64,000 nt of DNA from Nymphaea colorata (lineage: Eukaryota; Streptophyta; Magnoliopsida; Nymphaeales; Nymphaeaceae): assembly GCF_008831285.2 (NCBI RefSeq), contig NC_045148.1, forward strand, positions 15,540,802-15,604,801. Direction: 5' to 3'. Under the pieces are notes generated by a model that was not told the origin of the DNA, made no database searches, and saw nothing but the letters and a program-made list of their open reading frames with translations. Below are positions 1 to 11,600 of this stretch, in pieces (position 1 is the first letter of the stretch; each line of letters starts with the position of its first letter). A program made the translations under genes and the position numbers.

Positions 1-79
1 ATTCCATAAATAGTGCACCATTTCCGATTAACATCACAAAATGTCAAAAAACTCGTACAATAATGGGGTTGGCCGACCG

Positions 80-117
<38 letters not shown>

Positions 118-1352
118 GATAGGTTCGACCTATTTGACAAAGATTGGAGGGTGCGTCATGGTGGTGACGGGTGTTGATTGATGGATGGTCTTGACAAAGA
201 GGATCGTATATTTCCAATAGGCCAAATTTTCAGAAATGTTGACGGACACACCTATGCTTCTTCTATCGGCCAAATCTTCATACTAATCAAGAAAATGCGA
301 ACATCATGTGTGTTATGTAGACGCCACGGACCTCCAACCAGGTTATATTTTAACCATTGAGAATGGTAAATGAAGAGCCTTTATGTAATGCTAGTCCAAA
401 TCTTGCATATGGCTGTGGGAGAAATTATTCCACAAACTATTTAAGATAAACTTCAAGATGTCGTGATTTAACGTCTCTCCCCTTCCATTGAAGAACATCG
501 TATCTCTCATCCGCATCCATTTGATGATTCTGGAAGCTCTCCTTGATGAACTAACTGCAACAAGTCCCTATCCGAATTAGTGTTTGTTCACTTGGAAAAC
601 AGTAGATCATAAGGTGGGGAACTTAATTCAAGGGGGAGTGAGTAGGACCCCACCACCCAATGTCGCCTCTAATCACTTTCTTAATGGATATGGATGGACT
701 TTTGTCCCCTATATTTCATTTGTGCTCTCTCTCTCAGTCTCCAAATCTTCATCCAATCACCGCCACCGCCCGCAGACATGATTAGACTCATCGTTTGGCC
801 AATGCAATGTGTGTTGTGAGAGGTTGGGTTATCATTTACTGAGAACCTGTCATTTAGTATCGTGCTGCAATTGCATGTGGAATTTCAGTCGGTACTCAAA
901 TGCAGCAAAAGAGTTTAAAGTTAAACGTGTTAAGCTTGAGCTCGACACCATCTATCTGGATCACCTTGAGCTGACCTCATCAAACCGAATCAAGCTCGAG
1001 TTGAGTTTAAGCTGGCCGATTTCGAGCTTAACTTGGTTCAAACAAATATGACAAGAACTCCTCAAATGTAGGCGTATTTATTTTAGGAATGTTGCTCACC
1101 TTACTTATTGGCAGAACCAACATACAATCTACTATGTATTTATTAGAAGAAAACCTAGTTGAGGTTATGAGATTGAACTTTTTCATGTGACTTGACGTTG
1201 CATGAATATTCATATGAGTAGACATATTTTCAAGAAGCGATAAATTGTTACAAGCTGAACATATGCAAGGTTTCCATATGCAATTGCAGAAAATACTGCC
1301 CTTACCTAGTGAACAACCTATGGTGCTACTGACATAACACCAACAAGTTCTG
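1..1352. other. Intergenic, no gene recognised
   Basis: Only short open frames without recognisable similarity. It holds an AT dinucleotide tract at about 84-112. At about 930-1045 there is a stretch rich in GAGCTC/CTCGAG-type words (for example TTAAGCTTGAGCTCGACACC), the same repeat type that recurs at 16885-17050 and 18545-18870. These words are typical of decayed plant transposable-element termini. Confidence 0.5.
84..112. repeat. (AT)n microsatellite
   Basis: Uninterrupted AT dinucleotide run read directly from the sequence. Confidence 0.9.
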
Positions 1353-2130
1353 ATAAGCAATGTTATCCATATCGTATGATATATATCGTATAAGTCTAAA
1401 CGACCTATACGATATGCTTGCGATACGCGATATGCTTGTGTATGGCCTGTATCGTGCGATATGGGCACTGTATCATATCATACGGGTGCCGTATCGTACG
1501 ATACTGGAGAAAAATGAAAAAGGGGCCCGACGGCCCCTTTTTTGTGTTCTTTTAAAAGCTACGCTCCTCTCTCTCTCTTTTCGTGTTTCTAAACACTGCA
1601 AGAGACGTGGGAGGGAGAGATTTTCTCCATTTGCATCAAGCTTTGCCACCGAAGAAACTTTCATTACGAGCCTCGTAATGGGAAGTGGGCAAGGTGGGAA
1701 GCATGGAGAAAAACGATTTTTTTGTTTCCAACACCAAAAATGTGAGAAATAACTCGTTTTCGCCAATGAATCGTTCATTTCTCTTATTTCATACATTTGT
1801 TTGTATGTTTTTACTTGTTTTGTGAAGATACCATGTCGGACTGTGCATGGCAGTGGGGACGGTGGGAAGCTTTCTTATTTTGGAATGTGTTGTTTATACT
1901 TCATACTTCATATTCATGAATGTTTCCTTAAATACATTTTTCTTTATTTTTTTCTTGTTTTTTTGGATTTTTTGTGAATTTTTATGATTTTTTGGAACTT
2001 GTTCGATTTTTTAAAAAATAAAAAATTAATTTTATGATATGCTACGCTACGTTTATAATGTGTTACGATATGGCATATAGGTCGGCCCAACTGATACACG
2101 ATACGCTACGCCTTTTATAACATTGCTTAT
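1353..2130. mobile_element. Candidate non-autonomous TIR element, 778 bp
   Basis: The ends are a perfect 14-bp inverted repeat: ATAAGCAATGTTAT at 1353-1366 and its exact reverse complement at 2117-2130. Inside each end lie clusters of CGATAY/ATATCG-type words (1368-1505 and 2036-2110). The middle has no transposase; a small hairpin, GGGGCC..GGCCCC, sits near 1522-1541. A clear target-site duplication was not found (at most TA), so the superfamily is uncertain. The closed inverted ends are seen directly; mobility is inferred. Confidence 0.5.
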
Positions 2131-2269
2131 AAATATGGCCATTTTCTGTTAATGACTAAGGGGTAGTAAAACTTATTCATAAATTGTAGGCAGCAGATAA
2201 CGGTTGCTCTTTGACAAATTTATCTTACTCAACTACTAATGCTTCAAATTAAGTCAAATTTGTCAATAA

Positions 2270-2694
2270 AGTGTTTTTCTTACCGTTTGACGGCCTTGAA
2301 TTTTGATTCTAGAATTAAAGTTTCAAAGCAAAATTCCACCCCAAATCAGAACTGAAAGGAAAATTTAAGTTTTAGTTTTCCCTAGTGTTTGATAGTTTGG
2401 AATTTCGCTCCCAAATTGAACATAATGTATTTGATAAAACAGGAACTAAAACTATATGATTGATAGAATTGAAAACCCTTGGTGCTCTAAAGAGAGATGA
2501 AAAAAATTTAAAATTCTGAAGTCATAATTTCACTGCTTAAGATAGAATCGCCGTTCTGAAATTTGATTCAAGAACGAATGAATCTATAATTCTAGAAACA
2601 AAAAATTTTATTTGATAACACCAATTCTTATTTTATCAAAAATGAGAATTTTATTTTTTTAAATTCCACAATTTCGACCTCATGAAACACGCAC
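2270..2694. mobile_element. Tourist-like MITE candidate, AATTCC-rich
   Basis: Bounded by the trinucleotide TAA on both sides (2267-2269 and 2695-2697), as expected for PIF/Harbinger-type insertion. The interior is rich in AATTCC/GGAATT words and aligns by eye with the better-defined element at 58893-59298: both share GCTCTAAAGAGAGATGAAA (2490-2508 and 59096-59114) followed by a similar AT-rich tail. The terminal repeats are decayed, so the boundaries are tentative. Confidence 0.42.
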
Positions 2695-2945
2695 TAAATT
2701 TAGAATGGTGGGAGAAAATTTTCTTTTCCACCCATCGTAGACTTCCTTGCAGATACGGGTTTGGTCTTCCTTCTTTGCTCAAATAAGGATGATTTTTTCT
2801 CCGAATCCGGAAAGGATCTGAGAAAAGCTTCAACGATTAGGAAAAAAAATTAAACTAAACTTTCTGTAGAGAAAACATCTGGCGACTCTTCTCGATCGAC
2901 TATTTGTAGGCTTGCTGCGCCTCCTCTCCATCTGCCTCTCTCTCC

Positions 2946-2953
2946 CCGTGCAC
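2946..2953. repeat. Left 8-bp target-site duplication of hAT element
   Basis: CCGTGCAC immediately before the CAGTAGCGGAGCCA end. The identical octamer follows the right end at 5390-5397. Eight base pairs is the hallmark length for hAT elements. Confidence 0.88.
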
Positions 2954-3310
2954 CAGTAGCGGAGCCATTGTGGGGCATGCGTGGGCGCCTGCCCACGCCA
3001 GCCAAAGAAAGCTCCACAGTTAAGTGGAGGCTCATCTGCCTCATGCCCGTGTGTTGACGCCGTGCTGCCCACGCCAAAAATGGATTGGGTCCAAGCCCAG
3101 CAGTCCAATTGATCCAGCTCCAGAAAACATAAAGCATTTTGCCCGCAGCCCCCCCAAATTCACCCGAAAGTCGAAACCGAAAGTAGAAGGCGACGAAGGG
3201 GCGAACCGGCGAGCGAAGGGCAAGGCTGCAGCCTGTAGAGGGCAGGCCCACAACCGCGCAGGCTCGCAGCAGCGCAAGCAGCAAGGGTCAAGCCGGTAGT
3301 TGGTAGGGTG

Positions 3311-3334
3311 CTTCTTCTTCTTCTTCTTCTTCTT
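3311..3334. repeat. (CTT)n microsatellite inside the hAT element
   Basis: Run of about eight CTT/TTC triplets read directly. Confidence 0.85.
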
Positions 3335-3918
3335 GAATCATGAATGAATTGTTTCTTCTTCAATGGTGTTGGCCCTTTCATTTGTTTTCCATCTTTTCAA
3401 TGCTTTTGAGTTTTGCCTCATGCGTCTCATTTTTGTGCTAGAGATAGAAGAAGCGGCTGAAGCGCCCGGAGAATCAAAGATCCACGGACCCAACTCCCAC
3501 GGTGGTTGCTTTGTGACAACAAGCTACTGCTACCCTCCCTTTCTGAAAAGGTAACCTACCCTCCTTTTCTGAACACCGTTGTAAATCTATAGATGTGGTC
3601 TGCCCATCGCCAGTTGAAAATAAGATTAGATTTGTTTGTTTAAATGTTGGATTGAGATAAGACCTTGATTGCGATTAGAAGCTGGTATAGGTTTTCTTAT
3701 GATTATATTTGATCCACATATCTGACCATCCAAAAGATCAATTATGGTAAATGAGATTCGATATGATTTGTTGAATTGAATGTGATGCAATTGAACTAAT
3801 TTCACTCTAGAAATATATTTTAACTATTTTATGAACTCTTCCATGTGATAAGGTGAAAAGCGGTGATGGATTTGCAAAATTTTCAATTGAACACATCGTG
3901 ACCATGTACACAACATAA

Positions 3919-5062
3919 TTATCCAGATTGTCAAATTTTTTCTCTACTTCTTGCAAAAGGTCTGAGCTTATTCAGAAAGCAGAATGCATGAGAATTGCTG
4001 AAGCACTGGAGTTAAGTAAACTTTAAACATGACGCGGATTAAATCAAGAGATGAGTCTCAAACGACCTAGTGATACTCGCTGGAGTTCTCACTATGATGC
4101 CTCAGTCAATTTAGTCAACTTGTATCCTTCTGTGATTAAGGCATTAGATTTTATTGCAGAAAATATAAGTAAAGGAAAATGGGAGGCACTTGAATTGATA
4201 CGTTCCTTGCGAAATTTTAAATTAATATTTGGCTTACATTTGATGTATAAATTTTTGGGGATCACTGACATGCTTTCACAAGCACTCCAATGGAAAGATC
4301 AAGATATTGTAAATGCTATGAATTTAGTTATTGTATCAAAAACATGCCTTCAAGATTTGAGAGATAAAGGTTGGGACTCTTTTATGAGTGAGATTTCTAT
4401 ATTTTGCAACAAATTTGATATATATGTGCCTGATTTAGAGGAGAACTATACACCTGAAGGACGACCCAAACGTGGACATGAAAGGATTACATTTTTGCAT
4501 CATTATCGTGTTGAAGTATTTCATGCTGTTATTTGATATGCAACTTCAAGAGTTGAATAGTCGTTTCACTGAGGCAAATACAGAGCTTCTTCTTTCAGTA
4601 GCATGTTTAAGTCCAAAGAATAGTTTTTCTGCTTTTGACAAGCACAAATTGATTCGTCTTGCTGAGTTTTATCCTAAAGATTTCAATGGAGCAGACTTCT
4701 ATAGACTTGAAAGTCAATTAGATGTATATCTTGAAGACATGAAAACCACTGAAGAGTTTTCAAATTTGAAATCTTTGACTGAGCTATCTGAAATGATGGT
4801 AACAACTGGAAAGCACATAATATTTTCTCTGGTGTATTTGTTGATTAAATTGGCACTAACTTTACCAGTTGCAAGTGCAAGTGTTGAGAGAGCATTTTCA
4901 GCTATGAACATTATCAAAACTAGGCTTCGTAACAAGATGGGAGATGAATGGGTTAATGATGCTTTAGTCACTTACATTGGGAGGAACACATTTGATAATA
5001 TCAGTGACCAAGCAATCATGCATCGTTTTCAGAATATGAAAAACAGACGAGGCCACATGTAA
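3919..5062 (+). pseudogene. hAT transposase pseudogene (ZMYM1/TTF-type)
   Basis: The reading frame begins recognisably near 3919. It is broken by two in-frame stops at 4024-4026 and 4030-4032, within a segment otherwise reading SELIQKAECMRIAEALEL and then RGLNQEMSLKRPSDTRWSS. It continues to 4536, where one extra T in the TTT run at 4532-4534 shifts the frame; the next frame then reads on to the stop at 5060-5062. Family landmarks are the TRWSSHY motif (about 4072-4092) and the C-terminal hAT dimerisation block with ASVERAFSAMNIIKTRLRN (about 4876-4932). These match the plant ZMYM1-like group of domesticated or mobile hAT transposases. The N-terminal TTF zinc finger is absent. With two stops, one frameshift and a lost N-terminus, no functional transposase is possible. 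Confidence 0.88.
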
Positions 5063-5389
5063 TTTTGTACATGACTATAGTTTTTTTGACTTGCTTGTTG
5101 AGGCCAACTGTAAATTTGTTTATAACTATAATCATTTGATTTATTTTTTATGCTAATTGTAAATTTCTTCATATTCAGTCATTTAATTGACTATTTTGAT
5201 GTCATTGGCCAATTGTAATTTTGTCCATAACACTAATGATATGATTTGCTTGTTGGAACTCATTGTAAGTTTGTTCATAACTATGTTTATTTTGCTTTAT
5301 TTTTAAAATAACATATATTTTAGTTTGAAATTTTTTTCACTTACTATGTACTAGTGCCCTATAGTTAAAAATTTCTGGCTCTACCACTG

Positions 5390-5397
5390 CCGTGCAC
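5390..5397. repeat. Right 8-bp target-site duplication of hAT element
   Basis: CCGTGCAC directly after the terminal CACTG. Identical to 2946-2953. Confidence 0.88.
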
Positions 5398-6108
5398 CAA
5401 AGACTCGATGAGAAGAATACCAACTGGTGCAGTTCCTTTTCAAGATCTGTCAGCTGGCTCCAAGAATCCGCCGCCATTTTCTTCAGGTGTGGTACATTCA
5501 CGTACTTCATCATCACTTTGTCATGAAATCATCTTATTAATTCCCATTACTTGTCATGTTCCTCTTCTTTCTACTTTAATTTTCCGTCTTCCCCCTCCCT
5601 CCCTCCCGTTGCACGGCTGAAATTCCTAGCTCTCTCAATTGTCCTGTCACACCCCTGGTTACACCGACCATGCACATCAAGTGTTTGCTGCAATAACTTA
5701 GACGCATTTCATAGTGCCATAGCATGTTGTCTGACTGGCCTAAGCATTTGCCTTGACCCATTGAAGCAATGTGCTTCTTCCTACCAAGCTATCCGGTAAT
5801 GCTGATAGCAAAAAATCTGCTGGAAAAAGTGATGCAGGTTCATGTAGCCTTATGAATCTGTTAATGTCTGACTGGCAAAAGTGATGCTCAATCGGATGCA
5901 GAAACCTCTGATTTTGAACCTTCATTATGGCAGCCTTGTATGATATTCCTGCCTACATTATCAAAGATATTCTCCTTCTAGAAATCTGCTCACTTTCGTT
6001 TGTCTCGATGATCAGGGCTCATGGTATGTCGAGAAATATCTTGTAGTTTGTGATTTTAATTTTCTTCAAACATAATATGTCGGTGCATGCATCTATTTCA
6101 CATCTTAA
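5398..6108. other. Intergenic, no gene recognised
   Basis: Short frames only, none with recognisable domains. It contains pyrimidine-rich tracts around 5580-5610. Confidence 0.5.
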
Positions 6109-6357
6109 GGGGTGTCTTTTAGAAGAAGATTTTGTTATTGGAACTCATGTTCCTATAGCACAGCTTTCAGAAATCTTGTGTTCTTGTTAGGGAACATGCA
6201 TGTAATTGTTATGAATATTGTTTTTGAAATCCAAAAATCAAATGATGGACATATTGAATGCATCATGTTTTCTAGAATAAGAACATGGTGTTTGTAGAAG
6301 ATATATTTCGGGAACATGTATTCAAGGAATGCAATATTCTTCTTACCAAATGGCCTC
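6109..6357. mobile_element. MITE-like element with decayed inverted ends
   Basis: The left end GGGGTGTCTTTTAGAAGAAG and the reverse complement of the right end, GAGGCCATTTGGTAAGAAGA, are similar over about 25 bp. This is the style of Tourist-like MITEs. The left flank has TAA, but the right flank lacks a matching copy. No coding capacity. Confidence 0.33.
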
Positions 6358-6559
6358 GAGTGTGACTTGTTTGTTGGACAACTCTGATTCATTTTAGCGT
6401 TATGCATGGTTCCTCGGTGAGTTTTTATTTGGTCATGAAAACTACTAGAAATGAGTTTGCTGAAGAAGGTTACAAATATAGTCAAGAGGGAGAAGCCTAT
6501 AATGTTTCGGCTGCTCATAAAATTATGCCGGCTGTTAATCTTTTCATATGCTAAATAGG

Positions 6560-6640
6560 TCACTCTCATAGCTAGTTGGTAAGGCTGTTCATAGTGTGTG
6601 TTTCAGGTTTGATTCCTCTTAGTGTTAGATTCTGGTAACT
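6560..6640 (+). repeat. tRNA-related SINE-like fragment
   Basis: Contains a polymerase III A-box-like string (TAGCTAGTTGGTAAGG, about 6569-6584) and, about 20 bp downstream, a B-box-like string (GGTTTGATTCC, 6607-6617). The spacing resembles the internal promoter of tRNA-derived SINEs. The sequence does not fold into a cloverleaf and no target duplication was identified, so it is not called a tRNA gene. Confidence 0.35.
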
Positions 6641-7032
6641 GTTAGATGTAAAGGCTGAGGGCGAAGTCACGCAAGATTTCAGGACAAGGGTTATACTTGT
6701 TGTGCCCCTTCCCAACACATCTTTACTTCTCTTGGATGAAAATTGATCAGTATATTTTTCATAGTAGAATATTTATAGTAGTGGTAGCATATTACATGTA
6801 GCTATAGAAGGCGTGAAGTGAAGGCAAAATCAAACAGCATAAGGTAATTAGTTATTAAGTGGAAGATAAAATAATTGCATTTCTCAGTTCATGAGAAATT
6901 ATCTTCTTAGCTTTACTAGGTAAGTTTCTCCATGTTTGTAGTTCTTAATTGAAGAATTCGGTATTCTTTCACTACCCAAAGCATGTTTTCGGAGAACTGA
7001 ACTTTTTCAAGCTTCAGCAACTATATCTAAAC

Positions 7033-7275
7033 ATGGGCACTGGGTCGGGTACCCCGGACCCAGCCTGACTTGGGCGTGGGCTTAGCACTAAAAAAACAGC
7101 ATGTGTTGAGCCTGATTCAACTCCATAATTTTTTTATTAATATATATAAATATATAATCATATATATTATTACAATTTGTTGTATTTATATATTATTATA
7201 TATATATATATATATTTAATATAATATAATCGAACTGGCCCAAGTCAGGCTCGAGTTTCAGGTTTTGGGCTGAGA
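7033..7275. mobile_element. Hairpin MITE-like element with AT-rich core
   Basis: A perfect 14-bp inverted repeat (AGCCTGACTTGGGC at 7062-7075 and its complement at 7238-7251) flanks an almost pure A/T core at about 7130-7230. The outer arms carry GGGTCGGGTACCC and GGTTTTGGGC words typical of plant GGGCC-rich MITE-like repeats. Exact ends and target duplication are unclear. Confidence 0.45.
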
Positions 7276-7409
7276 TCAAGAGGTATGGCAGACCTCAACG
7301 TGACTCTTGTCAAGCGGGGCTTAACCATATCAAAGTGGTGGCTTGAACATCAGAATGCTGCATTCATATGTTTGGGCTCTGTTCCGTTGTTCCCCTAAAT
7401 TAACGAAAG

Positions 7410-7668
7410 CGAGTAAGGGTCGGTATCGGGCCGGGCCGGCCCGGCTCGGCCCATTTAAATTAAAAAAATATTTTTAATTATAAAATAACATTTTTTAAAT
7501 ATATAATATATTTATTAAGAATAAAAAATATTATTAAAAATAAAAAAATTTAAAAATATATATATATATTTTTAACTTACTGGGCCTAAACGGGCCGACC
7601 CGAGCCTAGCTGTCAGGCCTGGCCCAAACCCGGCCCATACCGAGCGGCCCGATGCCCAACCTCCCTTC
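7410..7668. mobile_element. GGCCCGG-rich hairpin MITE-like element
   Basis: Left arm with GGGCCGGGCCGGCCCGG (about 7428-7444) and right arm with GGGCCGACCCGAGCC and GGCCCAAACCCGGCCC words (about 7592-7640) are roughly complementary. They enclose an A/T-only core (about 7455-7575). No coding content. Confidence 0.42.
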
Positions 7669-7954
7669 TGTGCAGTGCTGGTCGTCCCATTGGGGATTGT
7701 GTCAAGGATGCTCAAAAAAAAAAAAAAATACAGCAGGCATTCGTTCTATTTGCTTGTCTTGCACACATCAAAAACCTTTGTTTATTGTACCCATTTATCT
7801 AATTACATCTTGAAACGTGACAGCATGAAATAGCATCATTACTATCTATAGTCTCCTTTATGGTAGCGGTTTGATCAATATATATCAACTCTTATCTTGT
7901 CTCCATACTGTAGCAGTTTTGTCAATACATATTGCTCTGATCCCTTTAAGAAGT

Positions 7955-8020
7955 ATAATGCAAGCTGGTGGTGTTGGTGTTAAGGCCGTTCACACTAAAG
8001 AAGTTAGCATTTCGAATCCC
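7955..8020 (+). repeat. tRNA-related SINE-like fragment
   Basis: GTTGGTGTTAAGGCCGTTC (A-box-like, about 7973-7991) is followed by ATTTCGAATCCC (B-box-like, about 8010-8021). It resembles the tRNA-like string at 6560-6640 in order and wording. No cloverleaf is evident. Confidence 0.33.
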
Positions 8021-8510
8021 ATCGGCACTCTCATGATCCAGTACTCGTATGCTTTTACGCTGGCTCCTCCTATAAGGTTATGAAAAAGAAAAAATGATAT
8101 TTGAATGTGTTGAATTGTTGGTCCCACCTCTACTTTGAAGGAACTTTGCTTTCCCGCTGGCCGAGGCACGAGATTCCCAAGAAAGCAGAGGACGACCAAC
8201 TTGACTGCCTGAGGGTCCCAGCCTGACCACCAAGGGCCAAGGCTGGGTTCGGGCTCCGGTTCGGACTAGGCTGTTTGAAAGGCCGTCCCAAATACTTACA
8301 CCATTTGGCGGCACACTGTCGGTCCAGATCGCAAACCTGGCAGAGGAAAAAGTTAGAAATTTTCTTGGGCATCGGAAGATCATCAGAAGATATTGCCAGA
8401 TTCCGCATTATAAATAAATTGAAATCACGAGTCAAAGCCCGAACTGGACGTGTTTGAAAATGGACAAGTCGTTCTGCCATACAATTTCAAACCGAGAACT
8501 TGTTCCTTTA

Positions 8511-8641
8511 AGGGATGTTTAACAACAGTAACATAATGTTGTTAATGAGTCAGGTTTATTAAACACTTATCGTGTTATTTTGCCAATATAAATATTTTCT
8601 AGGACATGTCCATGAAACAGTAATAGATGCCGAACGGCCTC
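8511..8641. mobile_element. Small MITE-like element, about 131 bp
   Basis: Flanked by TTA on both sides (8508-8510 and 8642-8644), with weakly similar ends (AGGGATGTTT and, reversed, GAGGCCGTTC). The core string CAGTAACATAATGTT recurs in the element at 16140-16440, suggesting the same family. Confidence 0.35.
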
Positions 8642-8649
8642 TTAAAAGT

Positions 8650-11600
8650 TCAACTTTTTGTTGTCTAGAATTCCCTTTCTTTTTGAATTGTATGCTTTAT
8701 AAGCTCCATATGAAACTCAACTAAGCTGACAAACGACATCTTGATAATGCATAGTGATGTAATAATGTCAGTGTTAGCGATGGCAACTGAACACTTCTCA
8801 ACTTGGATAGCAAGTCTCCACTATTGGTGTACGGAACTTGATTCATACTGCACACTCATATGCAATACCATGGATCCACTGAGATTTTTTCCTTTGTGAT
8901 GGCATTTATGTCATTTTGTACAAATATGGGTTTCGCACTAATCCTTATATTGAGAGGAGGGCCGCAATTGTATTTAGTCTTCTCTGAGAGTGTCTGTTTT
9001 TCATCTGTGAGTGAATAGTAAAAGATCTGTGCGACCGTGGACATAGGAGATTTTTTGATCCAAACCATGTAAATATTTGTCTTCTTCCTTGTTGTTTCTA
9101 ACTCCCTCTTGAGAGTGCGAGAAAAGAGTTTCGTGTTGTTCCTAACATCCACCACTTAAATTAATTAATTGTCCTCACATAAGGTCGCCATAAGGTTTGT
9201 AACTAAACCGATCGGAATTACTTCTTTCCCTTCTTTAACCCTCCTTGCATTGTCCAAGCTGCATTGCATGCGTGTGTATCAGATCCTAGTAAATACCAAA
9301 CTCTATAACTTCTGGCCTCATATGTTCACCACCTCATCTGATCGGAACATTGTGCAAAATCAGCTTCAGTTCAGTTTGTATGGCTCCTGTTAATCATCAA
9401 CATCCAAAAATTCCGGTCATTAACTTTCAGGGTAGCTCTAAGCTCTTGAATCAATCAGCTCATTTCCAGATAAATGTTACCAATATTCTCTTCATCCTAT
9501 GCGAAGTTTACATAGACATAAATTAAAAATACAGGGTGAGCGTCAGAGTGGCAGATGCCCTCAACGCATCACATCATGACATGAAAGGAAAATGGAGGCA
9601 GCAGGTCCCAAGACCCTTCCCTCCCCTTGTGAAATTCAGAGCCCAAGCGGCAGTACTCTGTCGCTGGGACCTGAAAATCTGGGGCAGGGGAAGGCGCTCT
9701 ACCATATTGAGTTCTCAACGTGTTTGATGGCATTGTGAAGTGAAATAATATGGGCAGGTATCGATATATTTTTAAAAACAAGAAGCCCTTTCCAGAAATC
9801 AAGAGCAAAATCGATGTATCTAAGAGGTAAAAGGAGAAGGGAAGAAGATGACAAAAGGTGAAAGATTAAAATGCAAAAAATCTTTGGCACTTAATATTTA
9901 AAATATGAACTTGGTTACTACTATAATGTAGCAATTTACAAAGGAAAAGAGACAAGCAAACGCTTTTTGCTTTCCCTCAGTGGACAAAGGCCTAGTGTAC
10001 TGCAACAACCATTAGGGCATCTGGCTTTGTAGTTTTCCTGATTTCAAGAACGAGGCAAGTAGTAAAAGCTTTGGGTCCACATTCCTCTTCTCCTAAATTT
10101 AAAATAAGTCACTATTCAGTATTCACGGACGGTCAAAGCAACAAAAGTGGAAGTGAAAAGACCAAAAAATGGGTCCGCGGAGTTCTTTTTGCCTTGAATT
10201 GGCCCATTCGAATCGAATTGGTGGCAAACTGATTTGATACTTTGGTTGATTTGAGGATACATGCATCACATTTTGTGAGAGTTTAATCGAATGTTAAAGG
10301 AGGAATCATTGGGAACACATAAGTTTGCCGGTTTTGAGATTGATTGTCATGGTCCTTAACCCTTTTGCAGAAGAACCATAGCTATCACGGGTGGTCTGGT
10401 GTGACATTTTAGTATAAAAAACGATTCAATGTTCGGGCTTTAGACCTACACATCCAAGTTGAATGGTGCTCCTGTGTTTTAAGGTGGTAGAACGTGACAT
10501 TTAAGTTGAATGGTACACCGTTCTATCACTGATATCGACGCTGCTCAGGACCTCGAAGGTAGGAGGAATGAGGGACCTTTGTGCCTCGCTTCGGGCGGCG
10601 GTAGGATGATCCTCTCGCTCACCCAATTAACACAAATACAATAAATTGGGTTAATGATCTCCTTCAAAAGTTTAGAGAACAAGAATCGTAAATGCGCGAT
10701 CCTGATCAGATCGGTCAATGAATGCTACTGACCTATGGTGCACCGATTATTCTCATCGTACAGTATTCTCTTATTTGAGGTTGCGATTCAAACAGTTATG
10801 GCACCTGGATTTGGATATGGACCTTTATTCCCTTTGTCTGGATCCATGATCTTACATGGGAACCTCGGATCCACATAAGATTGGATCTCAAAGGGTCCAT
10901 CCGTCGTTCGACTTTGGGGATGTAGCAAACCAAGATCCAGGATTTGAATCCAATAATTTGAATCCTGGTCCACTGGCGCTCACTTATATCCGGGTCCGGC
11001 AACGAAAATTTAAAGTCCGAACGTCAATCAATAAAGTTTTATGGCAAGACACAACACACAAGGCTGGCGTGATCGTGTCCTGCAAACATTCTTGATCTGG
11101 ATTTGTGAACCGACCCGGATCCATTTAATACAAAGCCAGCTGACCTCTCCAGTTTCGTACCATCAAGCTCAGATGCCGACCCGTCCCATCCCTATCAAGC
11201 GGGGGCATTTTCGACTTCCCCGAGAGAAAGGAGCTTTCCACTGGTAGCGTTGCACCCCGGCCAAAAGGCTAAGAATAAACGCTCGCCACGTGAAGGAAAG
11301 AAAGAAAATAGATGTCCGGGAAAGAAATGGCTTGATTTCAGGATGACAAGCGGGTTAAGCACCTTGTAGAGAGAAAAAGCGGGACGCTCTCGATCGTGTC
11401 AGTAAAGAGGCGCCTGCGCCTGCGGTGAGATTTCTGCATGCACGGACGAGCCAGTGCTCGCATTTAACACACCTCCTTTGGTTCACAGATTTCCAGAAAA
11501 GGGCTTCACCCGGAGAAAATTTTGCAAAACAAATCTTTAGGAATTTATTGACAGCCTGGAAAATGATTTTTTTTTTAATTTTTAATCTAAAAATTTTATT

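Larger units (their letters stand above)
2954..5389 (+). mobile_element. Degenerate hAT transposon, 2436 bp, with TSD
   Basis: Left end CAGTAGCGGAGCCA and right end (reverse complement) CAGTGGTAGAGCCA form a 14-bp terminal inverted repeat with three mismatches. Both are flanked by the perfect octamer CCGTGCAC. The C-terminal half of a hAT transposase lies inside, oriented left to right (3919-5062). The left 350 bp is GC-rich with a CTT tract, and the remainder is AT-rich. The length is short for an autonomous element, and the N-terminal zinc finger and DUF4371-like part are missing, so this is an internally deleted, immobile copy. The intact target duplication shows it is a single complete insertion. 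Confidence 0.88.

Noticed and set aside
2850-3299. Several overlapping frames at the left end of the hAT element
   Set aside because: GC-rich region open in many frames on both strands, with no similarity to the transposase N-terminus.
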